This document shows, piece by piece, positions 8,309 through 16,831 of a DNA stretch of 64,000 nucleotides. The stretch spans positions 62,001-126,000 of the forward strand of contig NZ_AUDS01000019.1 in assembly GCF_000425585.1 (NCBI RefSeq). Reading direction: 5' to 3'. Both the position numbers and the translations under genes were made by a program. The notes beneath the pieces are model-generated. The model worked only from the letters and a program-made list of their open reading frames with translations, ran no database searches and was not told where the DNA came from. How positions within the stretch are numbered: position 1 is the stretch's first letter; each line of letters opens with the position of its first letter. Origin of the DNA: Terrimonas ferruginea DSM 30193. Lineage in GTDB: Bacteria; Bacteroidota; Bacteroidia; Chitinophagales; Chitinophagaceae.

Positions 8309-8869
8309 CTATTTCTCAATTTTTTCAGCCCAGCGATTTACCTCCTCAAATGCCGTAAGGGCTAAATGATGCTGTTCATTTTGATTATGAACGATAAGCG
8401 AGTTATAGACTTCCACCCCATCAATTAACGCAATATTGTTGTATTTCGTGTAGTTACCATCGTTATATTGCCTAAACCAATTGTCAAATTTTCTTTTTCT
8501 GGCAAGCTGCTTATTGTCGAGGTTGTCGCAGACATAAACAATAACATTCTCAGCTTCCGTGAGAAAAAGTCTGATTACTTCTGCTATGGTTGCGCCGACT
8601 TTTGGGTCGGGAGGTGAACTGGCTGGGTTGCCTTCGAGCACTTCTAGGCCGAATGAATATGCACGACAGACGATGTGAGGATAATGTTCAAACAAAGTAT
8701 TGTAATCAAGGAAGTAAGTTTTGTATCGTACACCGAGTTTAGTAGTGAACTCAAAGACGTGGTCGTCATTCCTCTTTAATGAATAAAGGTTTGTAGAACT
8801 TATACTGTTTAAGGTCTTTGAGTTTTCCCCCTTTCCTGATGTGTTCATGAATGATTTTTTGATCTTCAA
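8309..8869 (-). CDS. DUF6169-like hypothetical protein
   Basis: 186 residues from the first ATG (8869), or 179 from a second ATG at 8848. From memory the body resembles the Bacteroidota family DUF6169: an opening beta segment (YSLKRNDDHVFEFTTKLGV), a conserved DPKVGATIAEVIRLFL helix, then VIVYVCDNLDNKQLARKRKFDNWF with the CD-D-K-R-WF pattern. No catalytic motif is recognised. Its 5' end overlaps the 54-codon gene by about 80-100 bp in another frame, so the functional start is uncertain. The pair looks AT-richer than its neighbours and sits between the tetR operator and a repeat array, as an acquired cassette might. Confidence 0.65.
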   Translation of the reverse strand: MKIKKSFMNTSGKGENSKTLNSISSTNLYSLKRNDDHVFEFTTKLGVRYKTYFLDYNTLFEHYPHIVCRAYSFGLEVLEGNPASSPPDPKVGATIAEVIRLFLTEAENVIVYVCDNLDNKQLARKRKFDNWFRQYNDGNYTKYNNIALIDGVEVYNSLIVHNQNEQHHLALTAFEEVNRWAEKIEK

Positions 8870-8930
8870 GCATTTTTTTGAAGAAGGGGGCTCCTTTGGA
8901 ATTGATAGATTTATCTGGCGTCTTTTTCAT
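8766..8930 (-). CDS. Small basic protein overlapping the DUF6169-like gene (54 aa)
   Basis: Open frame from ATG at 8930 to TGA at 8766, encoding MKKTPDKSINSKGAPFFKKM and continuing LEDQKIIHEHIRKGGKLKDL. It is helical and basic, with a GGKLKDLKQYKF segment (34-45) that looks like a conserved motif and not random translation. It overlaps the downstream DUF6169-like frame by roughly 80-100 bp, implying translational coupling. Small-gene-plus-partner overlap is typical of toxin-antitoxin modules, but nothing here proves that function. It is only 54 codons long, so the call depends on composition and the coupled layout. Confidence 0.5.
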   Translation of the reverse strand: MKKTPDKSINSKGAPFFKKMLEDQKIIHEHIRKGGKLKDLKQYKFYKPLFIKEE

Positions 8931-9039
8931 AATGAAACAAAGTTACGATCGCAACAAGCCGAAGTCCAAAGGGAAAACACGATAAATCGCTGAGATTTTT
9001 CGTGATAAGACTAAGCGTTTAATAATCGGGCAATAGCAA

Positions 9040-9200
9040 TCGTGAATCGTCAATCGTCAGTCGTCAGTCGTCAATAGTGAATGGTCAATCGTCAGTCGTG
9101 AATGCCCGAAGCTTCGGCCCGAAGTGTCGGGCCTTACACCTTACGCCTTACACCTTACACCTATTACCTATTACTTAAAACTTATTACTTACTACTTACA
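9040..9200. repeat. Composite heptamer-palindrome-heptamer repeat, site A
   Basis: Nine uninterrupted TnGTnAn heptamers (9040-9102) are followed by a GC-rich palindromic segment (9104-9132: CCGAAGCTTCGG at 9106-9117 and CCCGA-agtg-TCGGG at 9118-9131), then ten uninterrupted heptamers of the ACCTTAC/ACTTANN family (9131-9200). The array ends at ACG and the alkD -7 box follows 12 bp later. The 9031-9237 stretch holds no other gene. Reading the array as coding only adds an artefactual N-terminal extension to alkD. Confidence 0.9.
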
Positions 9201-9212
9201 ACGCTCTCTCGC

Positions 9213-9220
9213 TATCTTTG
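9213..9220 (+). promoter_or_regulatory. -7 box of the alkD-like gene
   Basis: TATCTTTG, an exact TAnnTTTG, 17 bp before the ATG at 9238 and just beyond the end of the heptamer array. Confidence 0.7.
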
Positions 9221-9237
9221 GCCCAAACCAACACGCC

Positions 9238-9903
9238 ATGAAAGTCAACGACGTGCTCAAAAAGCTCGAATCACTTGCCAATCCATCCACCCTCAAACAC
9301 AATCTCAAAGCCGGCGCAGGTAATAACCAGTTCGGCGTTAAGATGTGGGATATCCGCAAAGTGGCGGCTGAGATCAAATCCGATCATGCACTCGCCCTCG
9401 ATTTATGGGCCACCGGCAATATCGACGCCAGGCTCGTTGCTATTCTTATTCTTAGACCCAAAGATTTATCCCCTGCTGAACTGGAGAACATGGTGAAATC
9501 AGAAACCTTTTCACAGGTGGCAGATTGGCTCTATTCTCACGTGATCAAAGATTTTCCTGATAAAGAAAAGTTGCGCGAGAAGTGGATGAAGTCCAAAGAC
9601 AAAATGTGTGCACGCCAGGGTTGGAGCCTCACCTCCGGCCGCATTGCCCGCAGTCCGGAAGGCATCGATATTTCCGCCTTGCTCGATCGGCTGGAGAAAG
9701 AAATGCCCAAGGCGCCGCCCGAAGTGCAGTGGACGATGAACAGCGCGTTGGCCAATATCGGCATCCATCACGCTGAACACCGCAAAAGAGCACTCGCTAT
9801 CGGAGAAAAGCTTGGCATTTATAAAGACTACCCGGTTTCCAAAGGCTGCACCTCACCTTATGCACCGATCTGGATCAATGAAATGGTGAAACGTCAGAAA
9901 TAG
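9238..9903 (+). CDS. DNA alkylation repair protein (AlkD-like HEAT repeats)
   Basis: 221-residue all-helical protein of the AlkD-type DNA alkylation repair family, whose characterised members excise bulky or cationic alkyl bases such as N3- and N7-alkylpurines. Recognisable segments are GVKMWDIRKVA near 31-41, an ARLVAILIL repeat near 63-71, WLYSHVIKDF (about 95-104), and ARQGWSLTSGRIA (about 123-135) near the usual active-site Trp/Arg region. The C-terminus has the GIHHAEHRKRALAIGEKLG segment and a SKGCTSPYAPIWI tail. The start at 9238 is set by the -7 box; upstream in-frame codons are repeat DNA. The precise substrate is unknown. Confidence 0.85.
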   Translation: MKVNDVLKKLESLANPSTLKHNLKAGAGNNQFGVKMWDIRKVAAEIKSDHALALDLWATGNIDARLVAILILRPKDLSPAELENMVKSETFSQVADWLYSHVIKDFPDKEKLREKWMKSKDKMCARQGWSLTSGRIARSPEGIDISALLDRLEKEMPKAPPEVQWTMNSALANIGIHHAEHRKRALAIGEKLGIYKDYPVSKGCTSPYAPIWINEMVKRQK

Positions 9904-10003
9904 TTTTGCTATCCTGTCAGCGAACTCAGCTTGCTATGCCCGACCGCTGCTTTGACTAATTGTTTATCTTGCCGCGTCCGTCTGTTACCAACTTTTTATA
10001 CAA

Positions 10004-10684
10004 ATGAAGAAAAAACTCAAATACACGTTCATCATTGTCATTTCGCTGCTCGCACTCTGGGCTATCGGACAGATGACCAATGCTTTTCGTCGCCTCTCTT
10101 CCGGCGGCATCGCCAATTACCCTACGTTTCAGAACCGTGAGGGCTTTTTTGTTTCCAATCTCAAGAAACCGTCCCGCTTCGATTTTATCTGTTATAATGC
10201 CAACAGTGCGCAATTCGGTCGCCATGCCAAACTGTTCCGCTTATGCGGACTCGAAGGAGATAAGATCGAGATCCGCGATGGCCGGTTGTTCGTCAACGAC
10301 GTGGATGCGGACAAGGATCTTTCACTCGCGCACAATTATATACTCGCCGCAAACGAGTGGGAGCGAGTGAAAACGATCGATACCCTGGCCAACCCTTTTG
10401 TCACCAATACAACCTCCGATTCCATCACTACTTATTTATCGGATAAACTCGTTGCCACGCATGGTGTTAAATGCAGGAGATTGACCCTTCCGAAGGACGA
10501 GATCAACAAAGGCATACAGGAGCAATTTAAACAGCCCTGGAACCAGGATCATTTCGGTCCCATCATCGTTCCGGAAGGTAAATATTTTGTACTCGGTGAC
10601 AACCGCGCTTATGCCGAAGATTCCCGTTATACCGGTTTTGTAGATAAAAGCGACTACGTCGCTACCGTATTAGGACGGCGATAA
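10004..10684 (+). CDS. Signal peptidase I homologue lacking Ser and Lys catalytic residues
   Basis: 226 residues of the S26 fold, with one N-terminal membrane anchor (about 7-24) and the rest periplasmic. The late motifs are intact: GLEGDKIEI (82-90), PEGKYFVLGDNR (190-201) and DSR (206-208). The nucleophile box, normally SM-PT, reads ANYPT (37-41), so the catalytic Ser is Ala37 and the Met is Asn38. At the general-base position the usual KR before GLPGD is FR, so Lys is Phe78. Both members of the dyad are therefore missing and the protein should not cleave signal peptides. It may be a structural or regulatory paralogue of an active LepB elsewhere. It stands alone and ends in a strong terminator. 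Confidence 0.85.
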   Translation: MKKKLKYTFIIVISLLALWAIGQMTNAFRRLSSGGIANYPTFQNREGFFVSNLKKPSRFDFICYNANSAQFGRHAKLFRLCGLEGDKIEIRDGRLFVNDVDADKDLSLAHNYILAANEWERVKTIDTLANPFVTNTTSDSITTYLSDKLVATHGVKCRRLTLPKDEINKGIQEQFKQPWNQDHFGPIIVPEGKYFVLGDNRAYAEDSRYTGFVDKSDYVATVLGRR

Positions 10685-10698
10685 TTTTTTTCATTGTA

Positions 10699-10735
10699 AA
10701 TAAGAGAGCCGGCCATTATAGCCGGCTCTCTTATT
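10699..10735. terminator. Bidirectional terminator
   Basis: A perfect 15-bp stem (10699-10713 with 10721-10735, GAGAGCCGGC core, loop CATTATA) lies between the converging signal-peptidase homologue and type IX cargo genes. Confidence 0.92.
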
Positions 10736-10753
10736 TTGTCGAGTTCTGAGCAA

Positions 10754-12532
10754 TTATTTTTTCAGGAATGATTTGCCTGTTTCATTATTCAATCGCAGGT
10801 AATACATACCCGGAGCCATAGCGGGAAGCTGGATTTGCTGCACCGCCTGGGTAATCTTGCCCTGCAGAACGATCTGTCCACCTGGCGTTGCGATGCTGTA
10901 AACAGGTCGCTGCCTGCTTACGCTAACCGGCACTTCGATCCAGATATGACCGGCGGCGGGAACGGGATATAATTTTACGTCAGAGAAATCGCTGTTGTTG
11001 ATCGTAACAATGCTGCTGTGTGTATAGCTGTTGTCTTTATCGACCATTTTCAACCGATAATATAACCGGCTTTCCTGCGACATATCGGCGGTAAACGGAT
11101 GGGTGAAGGTATAAGCCTTTGCACCATTGCCTGCTGCAGACTGAACCGTACCCGCTTTGGCAAATGTGCTGCCATCGGCCGACCACTCCACTTCAAAATG
11201 ACTGAAGGCCGTTTCCCCGGAAGTATTCCAATTCAGTACAGCCGATTCATTTTGCTTTTTGCCCTGGAAGCTTTCCAACTTTACAGGCAAGGTACCTGTT
11301 ACATCATACAAGCGCATGGTCAGCGACCAGGCAGTGCCTGCCGTATTGTAATTCATGGTAATTAAACCATATCCGCCGCTGCCGCCTTCTATGCTCGATA
11401 CGGTAAAAATTCCGGGACGGATATTGGGAAGATAATCCCATTCGTTGTCGTCATATTTGACGTTGTAATAACCGGTTGCAAATGATTGTTTGGCGAGGTT
11501 AACCGTGCCGGTAAAGCTGCGTTGTTCGGCATAAAGGTTTCCGGTGCCGTTGAAGTCATCGGTGCCGTCATATCGCGTACCGATACTTTCATCAGCGGTG
11601 GCGCGGGCATAGTTGCCCCCCGTCTTTCTGTTGACAGCCAGCGCGCCGATATTGTAACTGTTGGTGCCGCGGGCGATGGACGTGGAAAGAATAGCGCCGT
11701 CATAGCCGATTCTTACTCCGCCAATATTGCTTCGCATCAGCGATACCATGTAGTCGCCGTTTGACGTGGCAAACAACTCAAAGCCATCCTGACCATTGGT
11801 CGTCAGCAATTGATAATGGTTGTTGCCGGTAGCGGGCCATGTACGCATCGAGCCGTCGTTGTTGAACATCACACCATGGATACCGGCATAGTAAGTGGTG
11901 TATACAAAAAGGAATGTACCGTTGTTACTTGCTTTGATCTGGCCGCTGTAGTATTGGTTTCCGGAAGGGCTTGGACGGCCCGTGCCGGTTGTTTTCACAT
12001 TGACGATACTGCTTACGGCCACACCGGCTTTAGTAAATACGCGGATCTGGTTGGAGCCATCGCTGGCATAAATGCTGAAAGCGATATCACCATTGGATAA
12101 CTCTGCTGCATCGAGATAGGGATAACCTCCCGGGTAAATACTCATGCCTGTTGAAGTAACCGGCAATATTGTCTGTCCCGCCAGGTTCATGATCGCAAAA
12201 CGCGAATCCGCCAGTAGCAGCAACTGGTTATTGGAAAGGCCAATAACTTTTGCCGCAGTAAAACCCGATAAGTTAGTACTGAAGGTGGTGAGTAAGGTGC
12301 CATCGGTTTTGTAAACACGATAGTTGCCGTTGTTCATCCGGATACCAATCCTTCCATTCGGAAAAATATGGTTGCCCTGTTCGCCGCTGCCCTGTACCTG
12401 TACACTGTTGGTGCTGGCTTCGATAGTGAAGGTGTGGCTCGGCGTGAACTGCGCCGTAGTACGATAAGAGACAAAGAGACTTAGTGAAATGACAAAGCAT
12501 TTCACCCATTTTGTGGGTAGAGATCGGTGCAT
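10754..12532 (-). CDS. Secreted protein with type IX secretion sorting domain
   Basis: 592 residues. An N-terminal signal peptide (about 1-28, ending YRTTAQ) is followed by a long beta-rich region (30-420) with recurring NG/SNG-type loops that look like propeller or repeat strands. A fibronectin-like segment (about 415-510, ending in RLKMVDKD) leads to the C-terminal type A sorting domain (about 515-592): VKLYPVPAAGHIWIEV, then LPAMAPGMYYLRL and a terminal SFLKK. This tail directs export by the Por/type IX machinery and surface attachment. No catalytic motif is seen, so an adhesin or cell-surface role is possible. It is transcribed alone and converges on the terminator at 10699. Confidence 0.85.
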   Translation of the reverse strand: MHRSLPTKWVKCFVISLSLFVSYRTTAQFTPSHTFTIEASTNSVQVQGSGEQGNHIFPNGRIGIRMNNGNYRVYKTDGTLLTTFSTNLSGFTAAKVIGLSNNQLLLLADSRFAIMNLAGQTILPVTSTGMSIYPGGYPYLDAAELSNGDIAFSIYASDGSNQIRVFTKAGVAVSSIVNVKTTGTGRPSPSGNQYYSGQIKASNNGTFLFVYTTYYAGIHGVMFNNDGSMRTWPATGNNHYQLLTTNGQDGFELFATSNGDYMVSLMRSNIGGVRIGYDGAILSTSIARGTNSYNIGALAVNRKTGGNYARATADESIGTRYDGTDDFNGTGNLYAEQRSFTGTVNLAKQSFATGYYNVKYDDNEWDYLPNIRPGIFTVSSIEGGSGGYGLITMNYNTAGTAWSLTMRLYDVTGTLPVKLESFQGKKQNESAVLNWNTSGETAFSHFEVEWSADGSTFAKAGTVQSAAGNGAKAYTFTHPFTADMSQESRLYYRLKMVDKDNSYTHSSIVTINNSDFSDVKLYPVPAAGHIWIEVPVSVSRQRPVYSIATPGGQIVLQGKITQAVQQIQLPAMAPGMYYLRLNNETGKSFLKK

Positions 12533-12699
12533 AGTGGATATTAAAATTTTTACGCGGCGAAGATAGAATAACTACTACGTCAACCGGAGAGAAGTTGCAT
12601 GATAAATATCAAGTAATGAAGAAGTGCGTAATGGTAAATTCTTAGTTGAGTTAAGATGAGGAGTGACGGATAATAAAATAGAATAATCTGTTTACGGTA

Positions 12700-13464
12700 T
12701 TACCGCAGCGTAAATTGATAACCGAGGCTGACAGTAGCGGCACCCGTATTGTTTTTACCGTTCGCGTCGTTTTGCTGAATAGTGATCAATCCGTAATTAC
12801 CGCCGCCTTCAATAAAAACAGCGCCCATCCTGAGTTGGTAACTGATACCCACATGGCCGTTTATGCCCGCATTGACGGGCCGGAGATCCGGTTTGATGTT
12901 TTCGGTATTGTCAAATGATTGAGGCGTTGACACCAGGGGAGTAGTCTGTTGCGCATCCAGGTAAATAATACTGGCACCACTGGTGATATTTTTAGCCGAT
13001 AGTACGATGCTTACAAAAGGGCCCGCTGCAACATATCCCGTAAAATTTTTGCCAAGAGCTAGACGGTATTTGGCTAATGTAGAAAGCATCAGGTAGTTGA
13101 TCTTGGCCACGCTTTTATAGTCGGCATAGAGGTATGGAGGAACTTCTCCGGGGGGAAACATAGCAGTCATATCGGGCGGTACGGCAAATGCCTGGTTACC
13201 GTCCTTCCGGCCGCCTTGCTGCGAGTATTGCAATTGCGGTTGACAAGAAAAATGGTTGGATAAATGAAATTCAGCATGCATGGCAAAGTCGGCACCAAGC
13301 CTCGAACCATAACCGCTGTTGACGGGGTTGGCAGTGCTGCCGGTTGTGAGGTTAGGTATACTCAATCCACCTTTGATACCGATATCGATTCTTTGCTGCG
13401 CCAGCATGTTTTGTGTTCCCAGGATGGTGACGACGATTAAAGCCAGGAAGTATTTCTTTTTCAT
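12700..13464 (-). CDS. Outer membrane beta-barrel protein (PorT-like)
   Basis: 254-residue outer-membrane protein. The start at 13464 gives a clean signal peptide (MKKKYFLALIVVTILG, cleaved after NMLAQ); an upstream in-frame ATG at 13500 would only add a hydrophilic extension. The mature part begins RIDIGIKGGLSIPNL, the typical first strand of the Bacteroidota OMP beta-barrel family, and ends GAATVSLGYQFTLR, a strand with the terminal aromatic/basic pattern used for barrel insertion. About eight amphipathic strands can be traced. The function is unspecified. It lies downstream of ppsA on the same strand (73-bp gap) and may be read through from that operon. Confidence 0.8.
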   Translation of the reverse strand: MKKKYFLALIVVTILGTQNMLAQQRIDIGIKGGLSIPNLTTGSTANPVNSGYGSRLGADFAMHAEFHLSNHFSCQPQLQYSQQGGRKDGNQAFAVPPDMTAMFPPGEVPPYLYADYKSVAKINYLMLSTLAKYRLALGKNFTGYVAAGPFVSIVLSAKNITSGASIIYLDAQQTTPLVSTPQSFDNTENIKPDLRPVNAGINGHVGISYQLRMGAVFIEGGGNYGLITIQQNDANGKNNTGAATVSLGYQFTLR

Positions 13465-13536
13465 GAGAACAGGTTTATTTTTTTCCGGTGATCGCTGCAT
13501 CTGTTGTTCAGCACAAATTCAATATTCGGACACATG

Positions 13537-15966
13537 CTATGGTTGGCCGTTAACGGCTGTGTCAGGTTCAGGCAGGTGTGCTTTACGCATTTCAAGCTCT
13601 GCCTGACAGATGTTGGCGATACCAGCCAGGAGTGCGTCGGGGTTAAAGGAGATACCGGATATTCCCTGTTGCACAAGGAAGGAGGCAAACGCAGGGAAGT
13701 CGCTTGGTGCTTGTCCGCACAAGCCGATCTTGATACCTGCCTGCCGGGCCTTTGAAATAGCCGTGGCAATCATTTCCTTTACAGCAGGATTTTGTTCGTC
13801 GAAGATGGTGCTGATGATGGATGAGTCGCGGTCCACGCCCAATACGAGTTGGGTCAGGTCGTTTGAGCCGATCGAAAAGCCATCGAAGATCCGGGCAAAT
13901 TGATCCGCCTGCAATACATTGGAAGGAATCTCCACCATCATATAGATATCAAGTGAATCATCCTTCTCGCGGTCAAGGCCATTTTTTTGCATCACGGCTA
14001 CTACTTTTTTCGCTTCCTCCACCGTTCGGCAAAAGGGGATCATCACTTTTACATTGGTAAAACCCATATCCTGCCGCACGCGTTTAAGGGCTTCACATTC
14101 CATGGCAAATCCTTCCTGGTAACGCTCATCATAGTAGCGGGATGCACCTCTGAATCCAAGCATCGGATTTTCTTCAACCGGTTCAAAGCTGCTGCCACCG
14201 ATGAGGTTGGCGTATTCATTGGTTTTAAAATCACTGGTGCGAACAATCACCTCTTTTGGATAGAAGGCAGCCGCTATGGTCGCAATTCCCTGGGCAAGCC
14301 GCTCAACAAAATATTGCTTTTTGTCGGGGTAGCCGGATGTAAGTGCTTCGATTCGTTGCCTCGTGACCGGATCAGTGATCTGAGCGGGCCTGATCAGTGC
14401 CATCGGATGTATTTGTACCGAATGAGTGATAATAAATTCCAGTCTCATCAGTCCAACACCATCATTTGGATAGAAGGAAAGTTTAAAAGCCTGATCCGGA
14501 TCACCCACGATCAGCATTACCTGTGTGGAAGCAGGTTTGGTTATTTTCCGGAAGTCGATGTCGCGGGTAGTGTAGTTTAATTTTCCATTGTAGATAAAAC
14601 CTGTCTTGCCTTCGGCGCAGGAGACGGTGATTACATCTCCGTCCTTTATGACTGTTGTGGCATTGCCGGTGCCTACCACTGCAGGCACGCCGAGTTCACG
14701 CGCTACGATCGATGCATGGCTTGTCCGGCCTCCTTTGTTGGTAACGATCGCTGCCGATTTTTTCAATACAGGATCCCAGTCGGGACTGGTGATATCGGTT
14801 ACCACAATTTCTCCAGCCTGTATTTTTTCTGATTCTTCCGGGCTGGCAACGACCCTTGCAATACCGGTTGCAATTTTTTCGCCAACCGCGTTTCCTGTTG
14901 CAATGGGTGTTGTTTTTTCCTGTAACGCAAATATTTTTTGCAGGTAAGGACTTTGCCGGGAGTGGACGGTTTCGGGCCGGGCCTGCACGATGAAAATTTT
15001 TCCGGATACACCATCTTTAGCCCATTCTATATCCATTGGTTTTTGATAATGTTCTTCGATCAGCACACACCAACGTGAGATGTTCATCACCTCTTCATCC
15101 GTCAGAATAAATTGCGTGCGTTTTTCCGCAGGTGTATCGGTATTCACAATCGTTTCGGTGGCACCGGAAATACTGTTATACAGCATGGTCTTCGCCTTAT
15201 CGCCGAGTTTTTTCTGGATAATGGCCAGTTTGTTTTGCCGCAGGGTTGGTTTAAACACGGTATATTCATCGGGTGTCACGGTTCCCTGCACCATGTTTTC
15301 ACCCAGTCCCCATACGCCGCTGAGCGTGACCACATCGCTGAACCCGGACTCCGGTTCGAGGGTAAATGCTACACCCGAACAGGCCAGATCGCTGCGCACC
15401 ATTTGCTGTATGCCCGCAGAGAGTAATACTTTGTCATGAGCGAAACCATTGTCTTCACGGTATTTGATGGCCCTGGCGGTATACAGGGAAGCATAACAGC
15501 GCCGGATGGCGTTGAGTACATTTTCACCGCCGCTGATATTGAGGTAAGATTCATGTTGTCCTGCAAAGCTCGCCTGCGGAAGATCTTCTGCCGTGGCACT
15601 GCTGCGTACCGCTACTGCGGAGGTGCCCGATGTCTGCAATACTTTATATGCGTCCAATACCGCTTCCTGCAATTGTTGTGGCAGGCTGGCTTTAAGTAGT
15701 AACTGCCTGGCCTGCACAGCCGTTTCTTCAAGATTACTATAGGTGATCTTATCAATTTGCGCCATTAGTTTCCGCAGTGGTTCTTTGAGCCGGTTAGCGG
15801 TCAGGAATTCGTCAAAGGCGACTGCGGTAGTAGCAAAACCATCAGGAACCGGGATGCCGCGGGGGGAAAGCCTGGCATACATTTCTCCCAGGGACGCATT
15901 TTTGCCGCCTACTATGCCCACATCATCAATCGTTATATGGGAGAACGGGATCACATAGTTGTTCAT
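13537..15966 (-). CDS. ppsA: Phosphoenolpyruvate synthase
   Basis: 809-residue enzyme converting pyruvate, ATP and water to phosphoenolpyruvate, AMP and phosphate. The N-terminal ATP-grasp domain (about 1-345) starts with VGGKNASLGEM and contains AVRSSATAEDLPQASFAGQ. The central swivel domain has the phospho-accepting His in GGRTSHASIVARELG (near 419). The C-terminal TIM barrel carries the GSNDLTQLVLGVDRD segment and the catalytic Cys in GLCGQAPSD (near 751). The length fits PpsA. It is the last gene of the minus-strand stress block, 9 bp after a universal stress protein gene, linking gluconeogenic supply of PEP to that regulon. Confidence 0.95.
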   Translation of the reverse strand: MNNYVIPFSHITIDDVGIVGGKNASLGEMYARLSPRGIPVPDGFATTAVAFDEFLTANRLKEPLRKLMAQIDKITYSNLEETAVQARQLLLKASLPQQLQEAVLDAYKVLQTSGTSAVAVRSSATAEDLPQASFAGQHESYLNISGGENVLNAIRRCYASLYTARAIKYREDNGFAHDKVLLSAGIQQMVRSDLACSGVAFTLEPESGFSDVVTLSGVWGLGENMVQGTVTPDEYTVFKPTLRQNKLAIIQKKLGDKAKTMLYNSISGATETIVNTDTPAEKRTQFILTDEEVMNISRWCVLIEEHYQKPMDIEWAKDGVSGKIFIVQARPETVHSRQSPYLQKIFALQEKTTPIATGNAVGEKIATGIARVVASPEESEKIQAGEIVVTDITSPDWDPVLKKSAAIVTNKGGRTSHASIVARELGVPAVVGTGNATTVIKDGDVITVSCAEGKTGFIYNGKLNYTTRDIDFRKITKPASTQVMLIVGDPDQAFKLSFYPNDGVGLMRLEFIITHSVQIHPMALIRPAQITDPVTRQRIEALTSGYPDKKQYFVERLAQGIATIAAAFYPKEVIVRTSDFKTNEYANLIGGSSFEPVEENPMLGFRGASRYYDERYQEGFAMECEALKRVRQDMGFTNVKVMIPFCRTVEEAKKVVAVMQKNGLDREKDDSLDIYMMVEIPSNVLQADQFARIFDGFSIGSNDLTQLVLGVDRDSSIISTIFDEQNPAVKEMIATAISKARQAGIKIGLCGQAPSDFPAFASFLVQQGISGISFNPDALLAGIANICQAELEMRKAHLPEPDTAVNGQP

Positions 15967-15975
15967 GATACTTAT

Positions 15976-16806
15976 TTAGTGCTCATGCATGGCAAGGATC
16001 GGTACATGTGTATGTAACACGAGCTGTTTGGAATGAGCGGTGGTAAAAAGCCGGTTAATGAGGCTGTGCTTTTTCGGAATAACGATCAGCAGATCCAGCT
16101 TGTTCTTTTCCGAAAAATCGATGATCGAACTTTCTGTGTGCTGTGTGTGAATAAAGTGATAGAGCGGCGAAAGGTCGGCGAAGAGTTCATTTACATATTC
16201 CGTCTCGGAAATGGTTTCGTTATCAAAAGAACCGGGGCTTTCCGGGCTGGCATGAATGATATGCAGGTCTGCGTTGAACAGTTTTACGAGATCTTTAATG
16301 TCTTTAACGGGAAGTGTTTCGCGCACGTCTTTCAGATCGCAGGCGAGACCGATGTTTTTCATGGGTACAAAAAGGGCATCTTCAGGTATCATGATCAGCG
16401 GCCAGTGAAGTTGTCTGAGGGCTGTAAGCGTGGTGGCACCGAATAAGGTTCTCTCCACGGCCGTTGAATCTCCCGTGCCCATTACTACTGCAAACGGATC
16501 GACGGTGCTGCAATATTTCTCCAACTGCGACTCCACTGTTCCCTGTGCGAGATGTGTATGCACTTCACAGCCGTGCTGCGTTCTGTTAACAACGGCTGTT
16601 TTCAGTCTGACCAATTCTTTTTCGGCGTCTTCCGTCATTACGGAAAAGAACTGCTCCGATACCGGCAGGTCTGAATAGACCAGTGGTAGCGGGGTGACGA
16701 ATAAAATAAACAGGTTGGTATGCAATGCTACGGCAAGATCAGCCGCATAGTTTACAGCGTTCATAGAATCTTTCGTAAAATTGGTCGCAACGAGAATGGG
16801 TTTCAT
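15976..16806 (-). CDS. Universal stress protein, tandem Usp domains
   Basis: 276 residues made of two consecutive UspA domains (about 1-142 and 146-276). Each opens with a beta strand and acidic loop (ILVATNFTKDS; IGLACDLKDV). The first domain has a G-T-G nucleotide-loop-like stretch (VMGTGDSTAVERTLFG), while the second (LLIVIPKKHSLINRLF) lacks the canonical G2xG9xG(S/T) loop. ATP binding by the second domain is therefore doubtful. Usp proteins help cells survive starvation and low energy, but individual roles vary. It is encoded 9 bp upstream of ppsA and 25 bp after the flavodoxin-domain gene. Confidence 0.88.
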   Translation of the reverse strand: MKPILVATNFTKDSMNAVNYAADLAVALHTNLFILFVTPLPLVYSDLPVSEQFFSVMTEDAEKELVRLKTAVVNRTQHGCEVHTHLAQGTVESQLEKYCSTVDPFAVVMGTGDSTAVERTLFGATTLTALRQLHWPLIMIPEDALFVPMKNIGLACDLKDVRETLPVKDIKDLVKLFNADLHIIHASPESPGSFDNETISETEYVNELFADLSPLYHFIHTQHTESSIIDFSEKNKLDLLIVIPKKHSLINRLFTTAHSKQLVLHTHVPILAMHEH

Positions 16807-16831
16807 AAGTTTTTTATTTGTGAGTGGTTTG

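Noticed and set aside
9124-9237. N-terminal extension of the alkD-like protein
   Set aside because: The extension is translated heptamer repeat (LTPY/TYYL pattern) and lies upstream of the TATCTTTG promoter box.
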